From positions 68,811-132,810 of the forward strand of contig DPDG01000006.1 in NCBI GenBank assembly GCA_003526375.1: a DNA stretch of 64,000 nucleotides, read 5' to 3'. Each line of letters starts with the position of its first letter. The first letter of the stretch is position 1. Of this stretch, positions 32,231 through 41,682 are shown one piece after another. A program made the translations under genes and the position numbers. Source of the stretch: Lentisphaeria bacterium (GTDB lineage Bacteria > Verrucomicrobiota > Lentisphaeria > Victivallales > UBA1829). The notes beneath the pieces are model-generated. The model was given only the letters and a program-made list of their open reading frames with translations, did no database searches and was not told the DNA's origin.

Positions 32231-34549
32231 TCAGGCATTTCCTTGCGACGCTGTCTCTGCTATGCGGATGACTGCGTCCATTGCAGAGAGAAGGTTCCGT
32301 GCAAGATTTGCCGCCGCCTTTCCTGTATCCGGTGCGATTTCCCGCAGGGGACAGGCATAAAAACGGTTCTCAATCTCTTTCAGGGCGGAGGATAAGTTTT
32401 CGTCTCTGCGCCATATCCCGCAGTCGTTCCCGGTGATCTTTTCCGTGATCCAGATGCGGTATGCCTTGAATTCCGGCAGGTAACAGCCGCGGAAAAGTTC
32501 ATAAACATAGGAGCGGCAGTAGCCGTTTTCCGCATTCCCTTTGAGTGTATCTTCGAAAGACGGATTTACCGTTCCCGATTTTTCCAGTTCGCAGAGGGAG
32601 CGCCACATGGAAAAATCCTTGTGCGCTTCCAGAATATCCATGCAGGATTTCAGCAGGATTTCCAGCAGATCAAGGCGTTCCATGAGAACTGCCGCTCCGC
32701 ATTGACCGTTGCGCCATGCCTCCATCATCAGTGTCAGGTCGGCGAATGCGTAGTTGCAGACACGCCCGACGGCTGTTCTTGCCAGATCGACTGCGTCCCG
32801 GAAGACGAAAGGATCCGTTGTGATCTCTGTTTCCGAGAGCAGTCTCAAGGTTTCCGCCGCATGTTTCAGGTGCGGTTTCAGCTCCAGGCTCAGAAAACGG
32901 TTGCGTTCCAGAGTTTGCGGCGTCAGGTCGCAGAGATGCTGCGGTGAATGTGCAAGGGTAAAGGCGTAGTCGGGATAGACCTCGCATTCCCTCTGCTGAT
33001 TCCAGCGCCAGTATCCGAGTTGAATCAGCGGCAGGAGTTCCTGCCATATCCGTTCCATTTCCTTCCGTTTGCGCTGATACCGGCGACGGCAGAATTCCGT
33101 GATGAAAGGGCGGATTTCAAGGTGAGAGGGGGTCCATGAATTTGCCGTGAAATATTCCAGCATCAGAGTGTCGGCATGGGAGTTTTCCGGCCAGAAAATC
33201 ATTCCCCTGCACATGGGATCGTCTGCGGCTTTCGGGAGGCGGCGTTCTATCGCGGAGTAATTCCCGCGGAGTTCCGTGCTTGCCGCAAACGCATGGAAAA
33301 TGCCGAAGACGTAGGGAAATTTTCCCGTTACGCCCCAGTTGGTGAAATTATGTATTTCGTCATAGGTATCGGAAATGTAATCCCAGAGCAGGGTGTTTTC
33401 CGGATTGAGCCCTGCGACAAGCTCCCTGACTTCCTCATTCGACCAGACGACAAAATCCCATGTGGCGATCAGAAGCGGCGCATGGGGATATCCGGCATGA
33501 ATGCCTTCTTCGATCAGACGGTAGGCGTAAAGTTTCAGTTGCTGATTTTTACGGCGGTCCTGAAAACAGCCGCGTTCCGCAAGCCCGATGGTATGGAAGA
33601 GATCCGGCGATCCGTAATGGCGGATGTGCGCCCCGGTCAGTTTGAAATAGCTTTCCAGATTGCGCCTGATGCGGAAGTCCCATACCTTGCCGCTCGGTTC
33701 GCCGTAGTCCTGTGTCCACTGCGGCAGGAATTCCGGCTTGACTGCTTCGAGAAATTCCGGAGGCGTCCGGCTGTACCAGTGGGTCATGGTGCCGCAGTCT
33801 TCGGGGTGCATCAGATCGCGTTCCCGTGCGTAGGCAAGGATTTTCTTTCTGAGCTCGCCGCGATATTCCAGCGAACGGAACTGCGTCCGGTCGTCATAAG
33901 AGCGGGGATGCTCCCGCATACTCTTGCCGTCCGTCTGCGGGTAGGGGACAATCTCGGGAAACGCCTTCTGGAACAGGTCGTCGATTCCGATCCGGAGCAT
34001 GAAAAGGTTCAGGCGTTTTTTCAGGAGCCAGTCGATCTCTCTTCTCCAGTCTTCGAAGTCCCAGAGCTCCGCCTGAAAACGTTTCAGCCCCCTGTGCGCG
34101 AAGTAGCGGATGCCGCGATACTGAAAACGCGGGCTTTCCGCAAGATCGAGACCGCCGGTTTCAATGGACTTGCGTTCCGGTATCCGGTCCCCGTCCCAGA
34201 AATAACGGCAGTCTGCGCGAAGCTCGAAGAAGCGGTAAACAGCGTAGAACAGAGAGCGGGGGCGCCCTCCCGCGAGGAACAGCAGGTGCCGCCCGTTTTC
34301 AACGGCGGAGAGCAGATGGTAGTCATCGCTGCCGGTGCGCAGGCGGAATCCGTCAATGACGCCGGACATGATCTTGTCATGGACGAAGGGATTCATGAAA
34401 TCCGCTCCGAATACGATCAGCGGCGAAACCCCGTCGTCCCGCGTCACGGTTTCAGGTGCTGCGCCGGTCACTTCGCGCCAGAGCGAGGCGAAGATTCCGG
34501 CGGCGGTTCTGCACGCCTTATGATTGTCCGGCACAAGAAGTTTCAACAT
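32231..34549 (-). CDS. GH89-like (alpha-N-acetylglucosaminidase-like) protein
   Basis: A 772-residue protein. An N-terminal alpha/beta domain of the kind found before GH20/GH84/GH89 barrels contains LFYAVYRFFELRADCRYFWD. A barrel follows whose start RGIRYFAHRGLKRFQAELWD, then WRREIDWLLKKRLNLFMLR, strongly recalls NAGLU (GH89). A long helical C-terminal domain ends it. I could not place the two catalytic glutamates with confidence, so activity is uncertain. It has no signal peptide and is the last gene of a seven-gene operon, 3 bases after the GH13-like gene. Expected location is cytoplasmic, unlike the exported DUF4838 proteins upstream. Confidence 0.7.
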   Translation of the reverse strand: MLKLLVPDNHKACRTAAGIFASLWREVTGAAPETVTRDDGVSPLIVFGADFMNPFVHDKIMSGVIDGFRLRTGSDDYHLLSAVENGRHLLFLAGGRPRSLFYAVYRFFELRADCRYFWDGDRIPERKSIETGGLDLAESPRFQYRGIRYFAHRGLKRFQAELWDFEDWRREIDWLLKKRLNLFMLRIGIDDLFQKAFPEIVPYPQTDGKSMREHPRSYDDRTQFRSLEYRGELRKKILAYARERDLMHPEDCGTMTHWYSRTPPEFLEAVKPEFLPQWTQDYGEPSGKVWDFRIRRNLESYFKLTGAHIRHYGSPDLFHTIGLAERGCFQDRRKNQQLKLYAYRLIEEGIHAGYPHAPLLIATWDFVVWSNEEVRELVAGLNPENTLLWDYISDTYDEIHNFTNWGVTGKFPYVFGIFHAFAASTELRGNYSAIERRLPKAADDPMCRGMIFWPENSHADTLMLEYFTANSWTPSHLEIRPFITEFCRRRYQRKRKEMERIWQELLPLIQLGYWRWNQQRECEVYPDYAFTLAHSPQHLCDLTPQTLERNRFLSLELKPHLKHAAETLRLLSETEITTDPFVFRDAVDLARTAVGRVCNYAFADLTLMMEAWRNGQCGAAVLMERLDLLEILLKSCMDILEAHKDFSMWRSLCELEKSGTVNPSFEDTLKGNAENGYCRSYVYELFRGCYLPEFKAYRIWITEKITGNDCGIWRRDENLSSALKEIENRFYACPLREIAPDTGKAAANLARNLLSAMDAVIRIAETASQGNA

Positions 34550-34552
34550 CTC

Positions 34553-36787
34553 TTACTGCTCCACGGTCAGGAGCATCAGCCCGTTCGGGGGCAGCTCCAG
34601 TTCAATGTCTCTGTCTTCCATCCGCATGGACGTCACCTCATGCAGGAGTTCCCTGCCGTCAACCGCATTCCGCAATACGCCGGAGCAGGGCGGCAACCCG
34701 TCTGCCGCCGACAGTTTGAATTTCACGGTTTCTTCGCTGAAATTGAATACCGGAATGCAGAATTTTCCCTGAAACTCGCGGTAGAGCGCGAGAACGGATG
34801 GATGATCCGTGGTTATTTTGAGATAGTCGCATCTTCCCGAACGGAGTGCGGGCAGGTTCCGGCGCAGGAAAAGAAGACGGCGGAAAAACTCCCCGCATCC
34901 CTTTTCCGCACCCGCAAATGCCAGAAACGCCCCGTCCGTCAACATGCAGAACGCCGTCAGCAGAAGCGCCGGGCCGCGTCCGAATTTATCGCGCCCGAAA
35001 GCGGAATCGGCTTCATTCCACCAGGAATCATGACTGTCGATATGGTGTTGAAGCACGATATCGCGCCGCGGCAGGGTGCGGCGGCGGAGATCGAACCAGA
35101 GCGCCATTTTCCGCGCGGAGATGCTTCCTTCGTAAATGGGCAGTTTTTTGTCCGGTTCGGGACGCCATAGAAGCCAGCTTTCCTCATAGGTGTAGGTCAT
35201 ATCCATGAATGCGCGCCATTCCGCGTGTTCATGTTCCGTGTACCAGATCAGTTCCGGGTGGATGCTCCTCAGCTCCTTTTCCGCGTCGCGGAGCATCTTG
35301 ACGTTCCGGCTGAAGGACGCTCCCGCCCAGAGCGGATAAGAGGGATTCCAGTTCGGTTCGCATCCCCAGTAGGGAGCGTCGATACGGAATCCGTCGCATC
35401 CGAATTCTCCGGCACAGCGTTTCAGGTGTTCCGTGAACATTCTGCAAAGAGTCGGAGAGTCGAAATCAAGGTCCCATGTATGCAGGAAGTGAAAATCGCC
35501 GTTCTCGTCGTAGCGGAACCACTCCGGATGCTCTCTCCGGTAACGGTTGACCTCCTCCGCCTTTTCCGCCCCTGCTTTGAAGAGACGTCCCCGGCAGGCA
35601 TAGCGTTCCATGCCTTTTCTGCTGGATTGCGCGTCCGCCACTCCGTGGACTACAATATCGAGAATCACGCGCAGCCCGAGAGATTTTGCCGTGGAAATGA
35701 AATCCTTGAGTTCCTCGTCGGAAGCTCCGCCGTAGGTTCCGTGGAGATCGTCGTAATGGTATACCGTATACCACGGGAACGGCATCTGCGGCATCAGTTG
35801 AATCGTGTTGAATCCCAGCATGGCGATGCGCGGCAGATCCGCCTTGAAATCGGCGAGTGTTGGATAAGGAGCATAGGAAAAATCGGGGTCGAACAGAATC
35901 GCTCCGACGCATCCCTCCCAGATGGCGGCGTTGTTTGCGGCGGGAGCGATCCCTCTGTCAAGACTCAAGCCGTGTTCCGCGTAATGCTCCCGGAAGTTCT
36001 CGATCGCATTGTCCCGCGTTCCGTGGAAAACCTGGATGTAATCCGAGCCGAAAAGCAGGGAAACGCCCTTTTCAAATCGTCCGGCGGCATAATGTTCATG
36101 GGCAATGTCAAGAGCTCCGGAATGATTTGTACATTTGTTCAATAACATGAAATGCGGGTCCGTCGCCCATGCGCCGAGCGTCAGGGTATCTTCCCTGTTC
36201 CGCAGAAACGCCCCGTATTTGAAATAGGTCAGAGACGGCATTTCCGGTATTTCCGTGTCCGGCGGCGCGGATGCCCCCGGCAGGCTCGCCAGCAGCTTTT
36301 CATCATGAATTTCCGGCAGGCGGAACACCAGCTTGCGGAGTTTCGTCCCGGATTCTCCGCAGCAGGTCACTTTCCAGTCGATCCGGGCAAACGGCGAGCG
36401 GGTTTTGAGCGTTACCTGCTGTTCGATGCGCCAGCGGGCGTCTCCGAAAGAGATTCCGAACCTGGCGCCGTCCGGCAGGCGGACCACATCATAGCCGAGA
36501 TAACGGCTTTCCGCCCCCCATGCCTGCACTTCCTGAGGCTGATCCGTGTAGAAGTGCGGATAGTTCGGAGGCAGGGGAATGAGCCGCCCGCCTTCCTGCA
36601 GTTCCACGCTCTGGAAAGAGCTTTCCCGCGATCCCATGACGACTCTGCCGGACACCGCGTCCGCGACATATCCGAGCTGTCCGTTTGATTTTGAGAATCC
36701 GAGCTCGATCATCCCGTTCCGGACGATCAGCCATTGTTCAGACTCCCGGACCGGAAAAACTCCGGGAGCCGTCTGTGCTTCCTGCAT
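34553..36787 (-). CDS. GH13-like alpha-amylase-family enzyme, no signal peptide
   Basis: A 744-residue protein. The first about 290 residues form a beta-sandwich domain; a GH13 TIM barrel then carries region I as RVILDIVVHGVAD (His where most members have Asn-His), region II GFRIDAPYW (nucleophile Asp, near residue 467), region III IWYTEHEHAEW (acid/base Glu, near 517) and region IV HHIDSHDSWW (near 584). A C-terminal beta domain ends NGLMLLTVEQ. All three catalytic carboxylates are present. No signal peptide, so probably cytoplasmic, acting on an imported oligosaccharide. AGGA lies 9 bases upstream of the ATG. It lies between DUF4838 and GH89-like genes in the operon. Confidence 0.82.
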   Translation of the reverse strand: MQEAQTAPGVFPVRESEQWLIVRNGMIELGFSKSNGQLGYVADAVSGRVVMGSRESSFQSVELQEGGRLIPLPPNYPHFYTDQPQEVQAWGAESRYLGYDVVRLPDGARFGISFGDARWRIEQQVTLKTRSPFARIDWKVTCCGESGTKLRKLVFRLPEIHDEKLLASLPGASAPPDTEIPEMPSLTYFKYGAFLRNREDTLTLGAWATDPHFMLLNKCTNHSGALDIAHEHYAAGRFEKGVSLLFGSDYIQVFHGTRDNAIENFREHYAEHGLSLDRGIAPAANNAAIWEGCVGAILFDPDFSYAPYPTLADFKADLPRIAMLGFNTIQLMPQMPFPWYTVYHYDDLHGTYGGASDEELKDFISTAKSLGLRVILDIVVHGVADAQSSRKGMERYACRGRLFKAGAEKAEEVNRYRREHPEWFRYDENGDFHFLHTWDLDFDSPTLCRMFTEHLKRCAGEFGCDGFRIDAPYWGCEPNWNPSYPLWAGASFSRNVKMLRDAEKELRSIHPELIWYTEHEHAEWRAFMDMTYTYEESWLLWRPEPDKKLPIYEGSISARKMALWFDLRRRTLPRRDIVLQHHIDSHDSWWNEADSAFGRDKFGRGPALLLTAFCMLTDGAFLAFAGAEKGCGEFFRRLLFLRRNLPALRSGRCDYLKITTDHPSVLALYREFQGKFCIPVFNFSEETVKFKLSAADGLPPCSGVLRNAVDGRELLHEVTSMRMEDRDIELELPPNGLMLLTVEQ

Positions 36788-36804
36788 TATTCAAATTCCT
36801 CTGT

Positions 36805-39255
36805 TCACCGCATCAGCCTGAGTGTGCCGAATGTGGTTGTCTGGTGATGGTTTCCCCCGCCCCAACTGCTGTATTCCCGCTGTTTATCCGCACCGTGTGC
36901 GTGGCGTTCCCGCAGGATCAATCCTTTCAGGAGATTGCCTTTGGGGTTGTCCGCGTTGATCGTCTTCAGCGGAATTTTTGCGATGACTTCCCATCGGTCT
37001 TTGAGCGTCCGGCATCTGACGCTCCATTTCCCGTTCCATTTGTAGTCATACTGCTGGAGTTCCGCAGTTGTCCCGAAAGGGTCCGCGGTGAATACGTAGT
37101 AAATGCCGTCTTTCAGCGGATCGCAGAGGAAGATTTCGATATGGTCGGCTTCGGGAATGAAATCTTTTTCTCTGCCCTGCGGCGGATTCTGCCGTTTGAT
37201 GTCCGCAATCTTCGCATCGTGGAATGTCATGTAGAAATACAGGTTGTCGGAATCATGGAAAAGCCGGACTTCGGAGGGATTTTCCGCCGGAGTCTCCTGC
37301 TTTGCATAACATTTTTTGAATGCCTCGATTTTTGCCGCGCCTTTCCAGACGGGATTTGCAAAGTCCACATTTCCCTGCGGACGCAGGAGGGGAAGTGCGA
37401 TTTCAGGGGTTTTGATCGCTTTCGCCGCGGCAATCTGTTCCTCGAAACGGGCGCGCAGGCGCTTCACCATTTCCGCGGAAGCCGGATGCCTGACCTGTTT
37501 TGCGGCGTCTTCAAGATATGCGCGCAGGGTGTTTTCATGTCCCGGTTCCAGCAGGATGATTTTCGTAAGTTCCACCGGATTGTCCCCGATGGTGGAGGCG
37601 CGTTTGTTTCTGAACCACTCGGAACGGATGGTCCCATAGAACTTCTCCACCTGCGGTGCGGCTTCGCGGAACGTCCGGCGGATGAAATACTTCCGCAACT
37701 GCTCCACATCCTGCGCGGGGTTCCAGCAGAGACGTGTCAGCACCCAGAACTCCATGGCGGAATAGTCCCAGATTTTCGAAGAGCCGCCTTTGCTGTCGCG
37801 GTCGCCGCTGTGCGTGTATTCGGAGGACATGCCCTGCGTATATCGGTGCATTTCCGCAAAATCCTTTGCGCGCACTTCCGCAAGCGGGCGTGGGAAGCCC
37901 AGCCCGAGTCCGTGATAGTCGTAGACTTCAATATCCTTTGATTTTCCCGCCCATTCTTTCAGGTATTCCAGCCACTTCACATTCTCCGGTGCGAACAGAG
38001 GCACCTTGTCATTGCTTCTCACATACGGCGCGAATTCCGGGATGATGTTTGCATTCACTTCGCATTTCGGCGGAACCGCCGTTGAAAAATAAGCAAGCGT
38101 TTTGATTTTCCAATCGGGAAATTCGGCGTTGATTTTCCGCATGACCTCATTCAGGAAAAGGAAATACTGGGTGGAGCGGAACGCTGGATCTTCTTTCGTG
38201 ATCGTCATCCCGTCCGGTGTTTTCACCGGAGCAAGGCATTTTTCACATTCACAGGCGTCCCAGGTGTCATCCATGTCGACTGTCAAAATCCTGACGTCCT
38301 CCGGCGCCCGGCGGATCATGTCCAGCGCATTTTCAGCGAAAACGCGGCGCATTTCCGGGTTGCTGAAGCAGTACTGCCGCCACGGTTTCCTGACTCCGTT
38401 CACCAGAGAGAAATATTCGGGATGTTCCTTGAAATACTGTCTGGAATGGATGAAATGGCCGATATTGTGCCCGTAACAGTGGCGCTGGCGGAATATTCCG
38501 TAGTTTTTCTTTTTTGCATTCATCCAGCTGATGTCTCCGCCACCGCCGCCGTTGAAGATGCTGCATTTGTTGCGTGCCATCCATTCGAGGTCCTGATAGC
38601 CGTTCCAGCCGCGGGCGCGGGAGTCGGGGATTTCAAGCACATCGCCGCCCCAGACGAAATCAAGGTCTTTTTTCTGCGTGAATACCGTTCCGAACTCCTT
38701 GTGCGGACGCGCAAAAATGAGATCCGTATTGTTTTCCAGAAGTGCATAGACGCCGTTCATCGTCCCTTTGTCGGTTTCACCGAATACATAGAGGCGGTTT
38801 CCGATGTTTTTGACGGCGTAGCCATCAGTGCCGGAAAGTTTTCTGAGCTCCTCGCCGAACAGTTTCCTGCCGTAGGCGATGTCGCGTGTGCGTTTCCCGA
38901 TTATGATCTGTGTTTCGCCCCGCGGGTCGATGCTGTCCCGGAGCGGAAGCGTCACTCCTGTGATGCGGCGGATGAACTCCTGAAGTTCCAGCGCCGCCGT
39001 TTTCACTGCGGGCCCGTCTTCGGATGAGTAGTTGATTGTCGCCGCTGCACGTCCGCCGCGGACAACCGGGAGCGGCTTTTCCAACCGGTTTGTTTCCGGC
39101 GGCAGGAGATGCTTCGAGCTGTCGCTGTAATCCGGCTGATATGCGTTGATGTATGTTTCCCATTCCGCCGTCTTCTGCGCCGGCGTTTTTTCCGCCGCGA
39201 GACCCACGGAGCTGAATATGGAACATGCCAGAGCCAGGAGTGTTTTACGGTTCAT
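36805..39255 (-). CDS. Exported DUF4838 protein with C-terminal family-9-like sugar-binding domain
   Basis: An 816-residue exported protein: signal peptide MNRKTLLALACSIFSSVGLAA, then an N-terminal alpha/beta domain of glycosidase accessory type (ALELQEFIRRITGVTLPL, TQIIIGKRTRDIAYG). The central DUF4838 domain follows, with RGWNGYQDLEWMARNK, PEYFSLVNG, LTVDMDDTWDACECEKC and GMSSEYTHSGDRDS. The last about 190 residues resemble a CBM9-like beta-sandwich (RLFHDSDNLYFYMTFHDA). DUF4838 proteins are thought to be glycosidase-like barrels of unproven activity; the CxCxxC motif may bind a metal. The start was moved 26 codons in, to the methionine that begins the signal peptide. Paralogue of the next gene. 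Confidence 0.82.
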   Translation of the reverse strand: MNRKTLLALACSIFSSVGLAAEKTPAQKTAEWETYINAYQPDYSDSSKHLLPPETNRLEKPLPVVRGGRAAATINYSSEDGPAVKTAALELQEFIRRITGVTLPLRDSIDPRGETQIIIGKRTRDIAYGRKLFGEELRKLSGTDGYAVKNIGNRLYVFGETDKGTMNGVYALLENNTDLIFARPHKEFGTVFTQKKDLDFVWGGDVLEIPDSRARGWNGYQDLEWMARNKCSIFNGGGGGDISWMNAKKKNYGIFRQRHCYGHNIGHFIHSRQYFKEHPEYFSLVNGVRKPWRQYCFSNPEMRRVFAENALDMIRRAPEDVRILTVDMDDTWDACECEKCLAPVKTPDGMTITKEDPAFRSTQYFLFLNEVMRKINAEFPDWKIKTLAYFSTAVPPKCEVNANIIPEFAPYVRSNDKVPLFAPENVKWLEYLKEWAGKSKDIEVYDYHGLGLGFPRPLAEVRAKDFAEMHRYTQGMSSEYTHSGDRDSKGGSSKIWDYSAMEFWVLTRLCWNPAQDVEQLRKYFIRRTFREAAPQVEKFYGTIRSEWFRNKRASTIGDNPVELTKIILLEPGHENTLRAYLEDAAKQVRHPASAEMVKRLRARFEEQIAAAKAIKTPEIALPLLRPQGNVDFANPVWKGAAKIEAFKKCYAKQETPAENPSEVRLFHDSDNLYFYMTFHDAKIADIKRQNPPQGREKDFIPEADHIEIFLCDPLKDGIYYVFTADPFGTTAELQQYDYKWNGKWSVRCRTLKDRWEVIAKIPLKTINADNPKGNLLKGLILRERHAHGADKQREYSSWGGGNHHQTTTFGTLRLMR

Positions 39256-39271
39256 TGAGCGTTCTTTCCCT

Positions 39272-41671
39272 TTATTTTTTCTTTTTCGGTGTTTTCGCCT
39301 GTGCCAGGTATTCTTCAAAACGGTCGCGGACACGTTTCACCAGTTCTGCGGAGACCGGATGTTTGACCTGCGTTGCGGCGTCATCAAGACATGTGCGCAG
39401 TTTTTCTTCCAGCCCGGTTTCGATCACATAGGTTTTGGTTGATCCCGCGCCGCTTGCGCCGATGCCTGAACGCGCCGGAGATTTCAGCCATGCCTCGCGG
39501 ATCAACCCGTAGAATTTTTCCATGGGGGGCGCGGCTTCACGGAACGTTCTGGCGATGTAGTATTTGCGAAGCTGTTCGACATTCTGCGAGGGATTCCAGT
39601 AAAGGCGTGTCTGCACCCAGAATTCCATTGCGGAGTAATCCCATATTTTCGCCGAACCGCCTTTGGCGTCACGGTCTCCGTTGTGCGGATATTCGGAGGA
39701 CATGCCGCGGGTATATTTGTGGAACAGCTTGAAATCCTCCGCATTGGGTTCGGAAAGCGGACGCGGGAATTCGAGTCCGAGCCCGTGATAGTTGTAGACG
39801 TCGATCGTTTTTGACTTCTTCGCCCAGCCTTCGAGCCAGCCCAGGTACATCCTGTTTTCCGGATGGTAGAGCGGTGCCTTGTCGTTTGGACGCGGATAAA
39901 CTGCAAATTCCGGTATGATGTTCGGATTGACCTCGCATTTCGGGGGGATCACGGTCCAGAAATAGGCAAGCGTCTTGATCTTCATTTCCGGGAACTCTTT
40001 GTTCACCGCCTGCATGACATCGTTCAGAAACAGAAAATACTGTGTGGAACGGAATGCGATGTCGCCGCTGTCCACCACCGTGCCGTCCGGCAGGGCGAGC
40101 GGCTTCATGCATTGATCGCAGAGACAGGAGTTCAGCGTGTCGTCCATGTCCACCGTCAGCAGGTCGATTTTTTCCGGGGCGCGCCGGAGCATGTCGAGGG
40201 CGTTTTCGGTGAAAATGCGTTTTGCCTCCGGATTGGAGAAACAGTATTGGTTCCACGGCTTGCGCTGAAGCGAGGTCTGCTTCGTCTTTTTGTCCTTGAA
40301 TTCAATCAGGGAGAAATATTCGGGATGTTCCGCGTAATACTGTTTCGCGGGAATGAAATGCCCGATGTTGTGCCCGAAATAATGGCGCGTCACATGGATT
40401 CCAAACTGACGCTTTTTCGCGTTGGTCCAGCTGATGTCGCCGCCGGCGCCTCCGTAAAAGGAGTTGCAGCGGTTGCGCGCCATCCATTCGAGGTCCTGAT
40501 ACCCGTTCCAGCCGCGTGTTCGGCTGTCGGGAACGTCCACAATGTCATTGCCCCAGAGGAATTCAAGGTCTTTCCGTTTCGAGAAGACGGTTCCGAATTC
40601 CCTGTGCGGGCGCGCCCAGATCAGATCCGTGTTGTTTTCGATCAGGGCGTAGACTCCGTTCATGGTTCCCTTGCCTTCGATGCCGTAGACATACAGTTTG
40701 TCTCCGTCGCGTTTGACGGCAAAACCGTCGGTGCCTGAAAGTTTTTTGAGAACTTCACAGTCTGCATAGGCGCGCTTGCCGAGGACGATCTTGTTTCTGC
40801 CGGTCTTCCTGTTTACGGCGTTCCACCCGCTTATGACCGGGATTTTGATTCCGGTGATCTGCAATACCGCATCCTGAAGCTCCTTTGCGGCAGTTGCGAC
40901 GCATTCCGGTTCCGAGCCATCGCCCGTATAGACGATTTCAGCCGCCGCCCTGCCGTCCTTTACCACGGGAAACGGTTCCTGCATACGTCCCGTTTCCGGC
41001 GGCAGGAGATATTTTGAGCCGTTGCTGTAATCCGGCTTGTAGTTTTCTATGAACCGGTCCCAGGCGGCAGTCTGTCCGGAATAGCGGTCCTTCTGCGTGA
41101 AGAAGCGCAGATCCGCCACCTGGAACTTCAGCGGCTTGTCCGTTTTCACTCCGGTGAGATTGAACTGGAAACTGACCCGCATTGCAAGGCAACTCGGCAG
41201 ATTCAGCCTGACTGTCGCCATGTCGCCGGATGCGGTGTAGAATTTCCCCGGCAGGAGCGAAACTCTCTGTGTGAGCGGCAGTCCCGCCCAGAATACTTTT
41301 GCGGATTTTGTAACCGGGCGTCCTGAACTGCCTTTCCAGTTGCTTTCCATGAAACGGAAATCCAGCATCTCGCTTTCAAGCCGGAGACCGGAGCGGATCA
41401 TGAAAGAGTAATCCGTGTATTTCCGGATGTCCAAAGCGGGGCGGAAAAGATAATAAAGACTCACGCGCGGGGTTACAGACGGATCGATTGTGATTTCCAA
41501 TGTCTGGAATTTCCGTCCGTTGATCTCCATCTCCCTGTTTGCAAGCTGTGCCCCGTCGGATTTTCCCTGAAAACGCCATGCGTCTGCATTCAGCGGAACG
41601 GAAAGCGTATCCTGCCCGGATAAGCCGGACAGTGTGCAGACAAGCAGGAAAAGCAGGCTGAAGTTCTTCAT
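39272..41671 (-). CDS. Exported DUF4838 protein with N-terminal beta-sandwich domain
   Basis: A 799-residue paralogue of the adjacent protein. It has a signal peptide (MKNFSLLFLLVCTLSGLSG), then an extra N-terminal beta-sandwich (residues about 22-190, ending PLKFQVADLRFF), then the same alpha/beta and DUF4838 domains (RGWNGYQDLEWMARNRC, LTVDMDDTLNSCLCDQC, GMSSEYPHNGDRDA). It ends soon after DUF4838 in a lysine-rich tail (KTPKKKK), lacking the C-terminal sugar-binding domain of its neighbour. So the two copies carry their accessory domain at opposite ends. Gaps of 11 bases upstream and 16 downstream put it inside the operon. Confidence 0.82.
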   Translation of the reverse strand: MKNFSLLFLLVCTLSGLSGQDTLSVPLNADAWRFQGKSDGAQLANREMEINGRKFQTLEITIDPSVTPRVSLYYLFRPALDIRKYTDYSFMIRSGLRLESEMLDFRFMESNWKGSSGRPVTKSAKVFWAGLPLTQRVSLLPGKFYTASGDMATVRLNLPSCLAMRVSFQFNLTGVKTDKPLKFQVADLRFFTQKDRYSGQTAAWDRFIENYKPDYSNGSKYLLPPETGRMQEPFPVVKDGRAAAEIVYTGDGSEPECVATAAKELQDAVLQITGIKIPVISGWNAVNRKTGRNKIVLGKRAYADCEVLKKLSGTDGFAVKRDGDKLYVYGIEGKGTMNGVYALIENNTDLIWARPHREFGTVFSKRKDLEFLWGNDIVDVPDSRTRGWNGYQDLEWMARNRCNSFYGGAGGDISWTNAKKRQFGIHVTRHYFGHNIGHFIPAKQYYAEHPEYFSLIEFKDKKTKQTSLQRKPWNQYCFSNPEAKRIFTENALDMLRRAPEKIDLLTVDMDDTLNSCLCDQCMKPLALPDGTVVDSGDIAFRSTQYFLFLNDVMQAVNKEFPEMKIKTLAYFWTVIPPKCEVNPNIIPEFAVYPRPNDKAPLYHPENRMYLGWLEGWAKKSKTIDVYNYHGLGLEFPRPLSEPNAEDFKLFHKYTRGMSSEYPHNGDRDAKGGSAKIWDYSAMEFWVQTRLYWNPSQNVEQLRKYYIARTFREAAPPMEKFYGLIREAWLKSPARSGIGASGAGSTKTYVIETGLEEKLRTCLDDAATQVKHPVSAELVKRVRDRFEEYLAQAKTPKKKK

Positions 41672-41682
41672 GTGCCACCCGG

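Noticed and set aside
33176..35170. 664-codon rightward open frame
   Set aside because: Antisense shadow of the GH89-like and GH13-like genes, which carry catalytic motifs and good start contexts.
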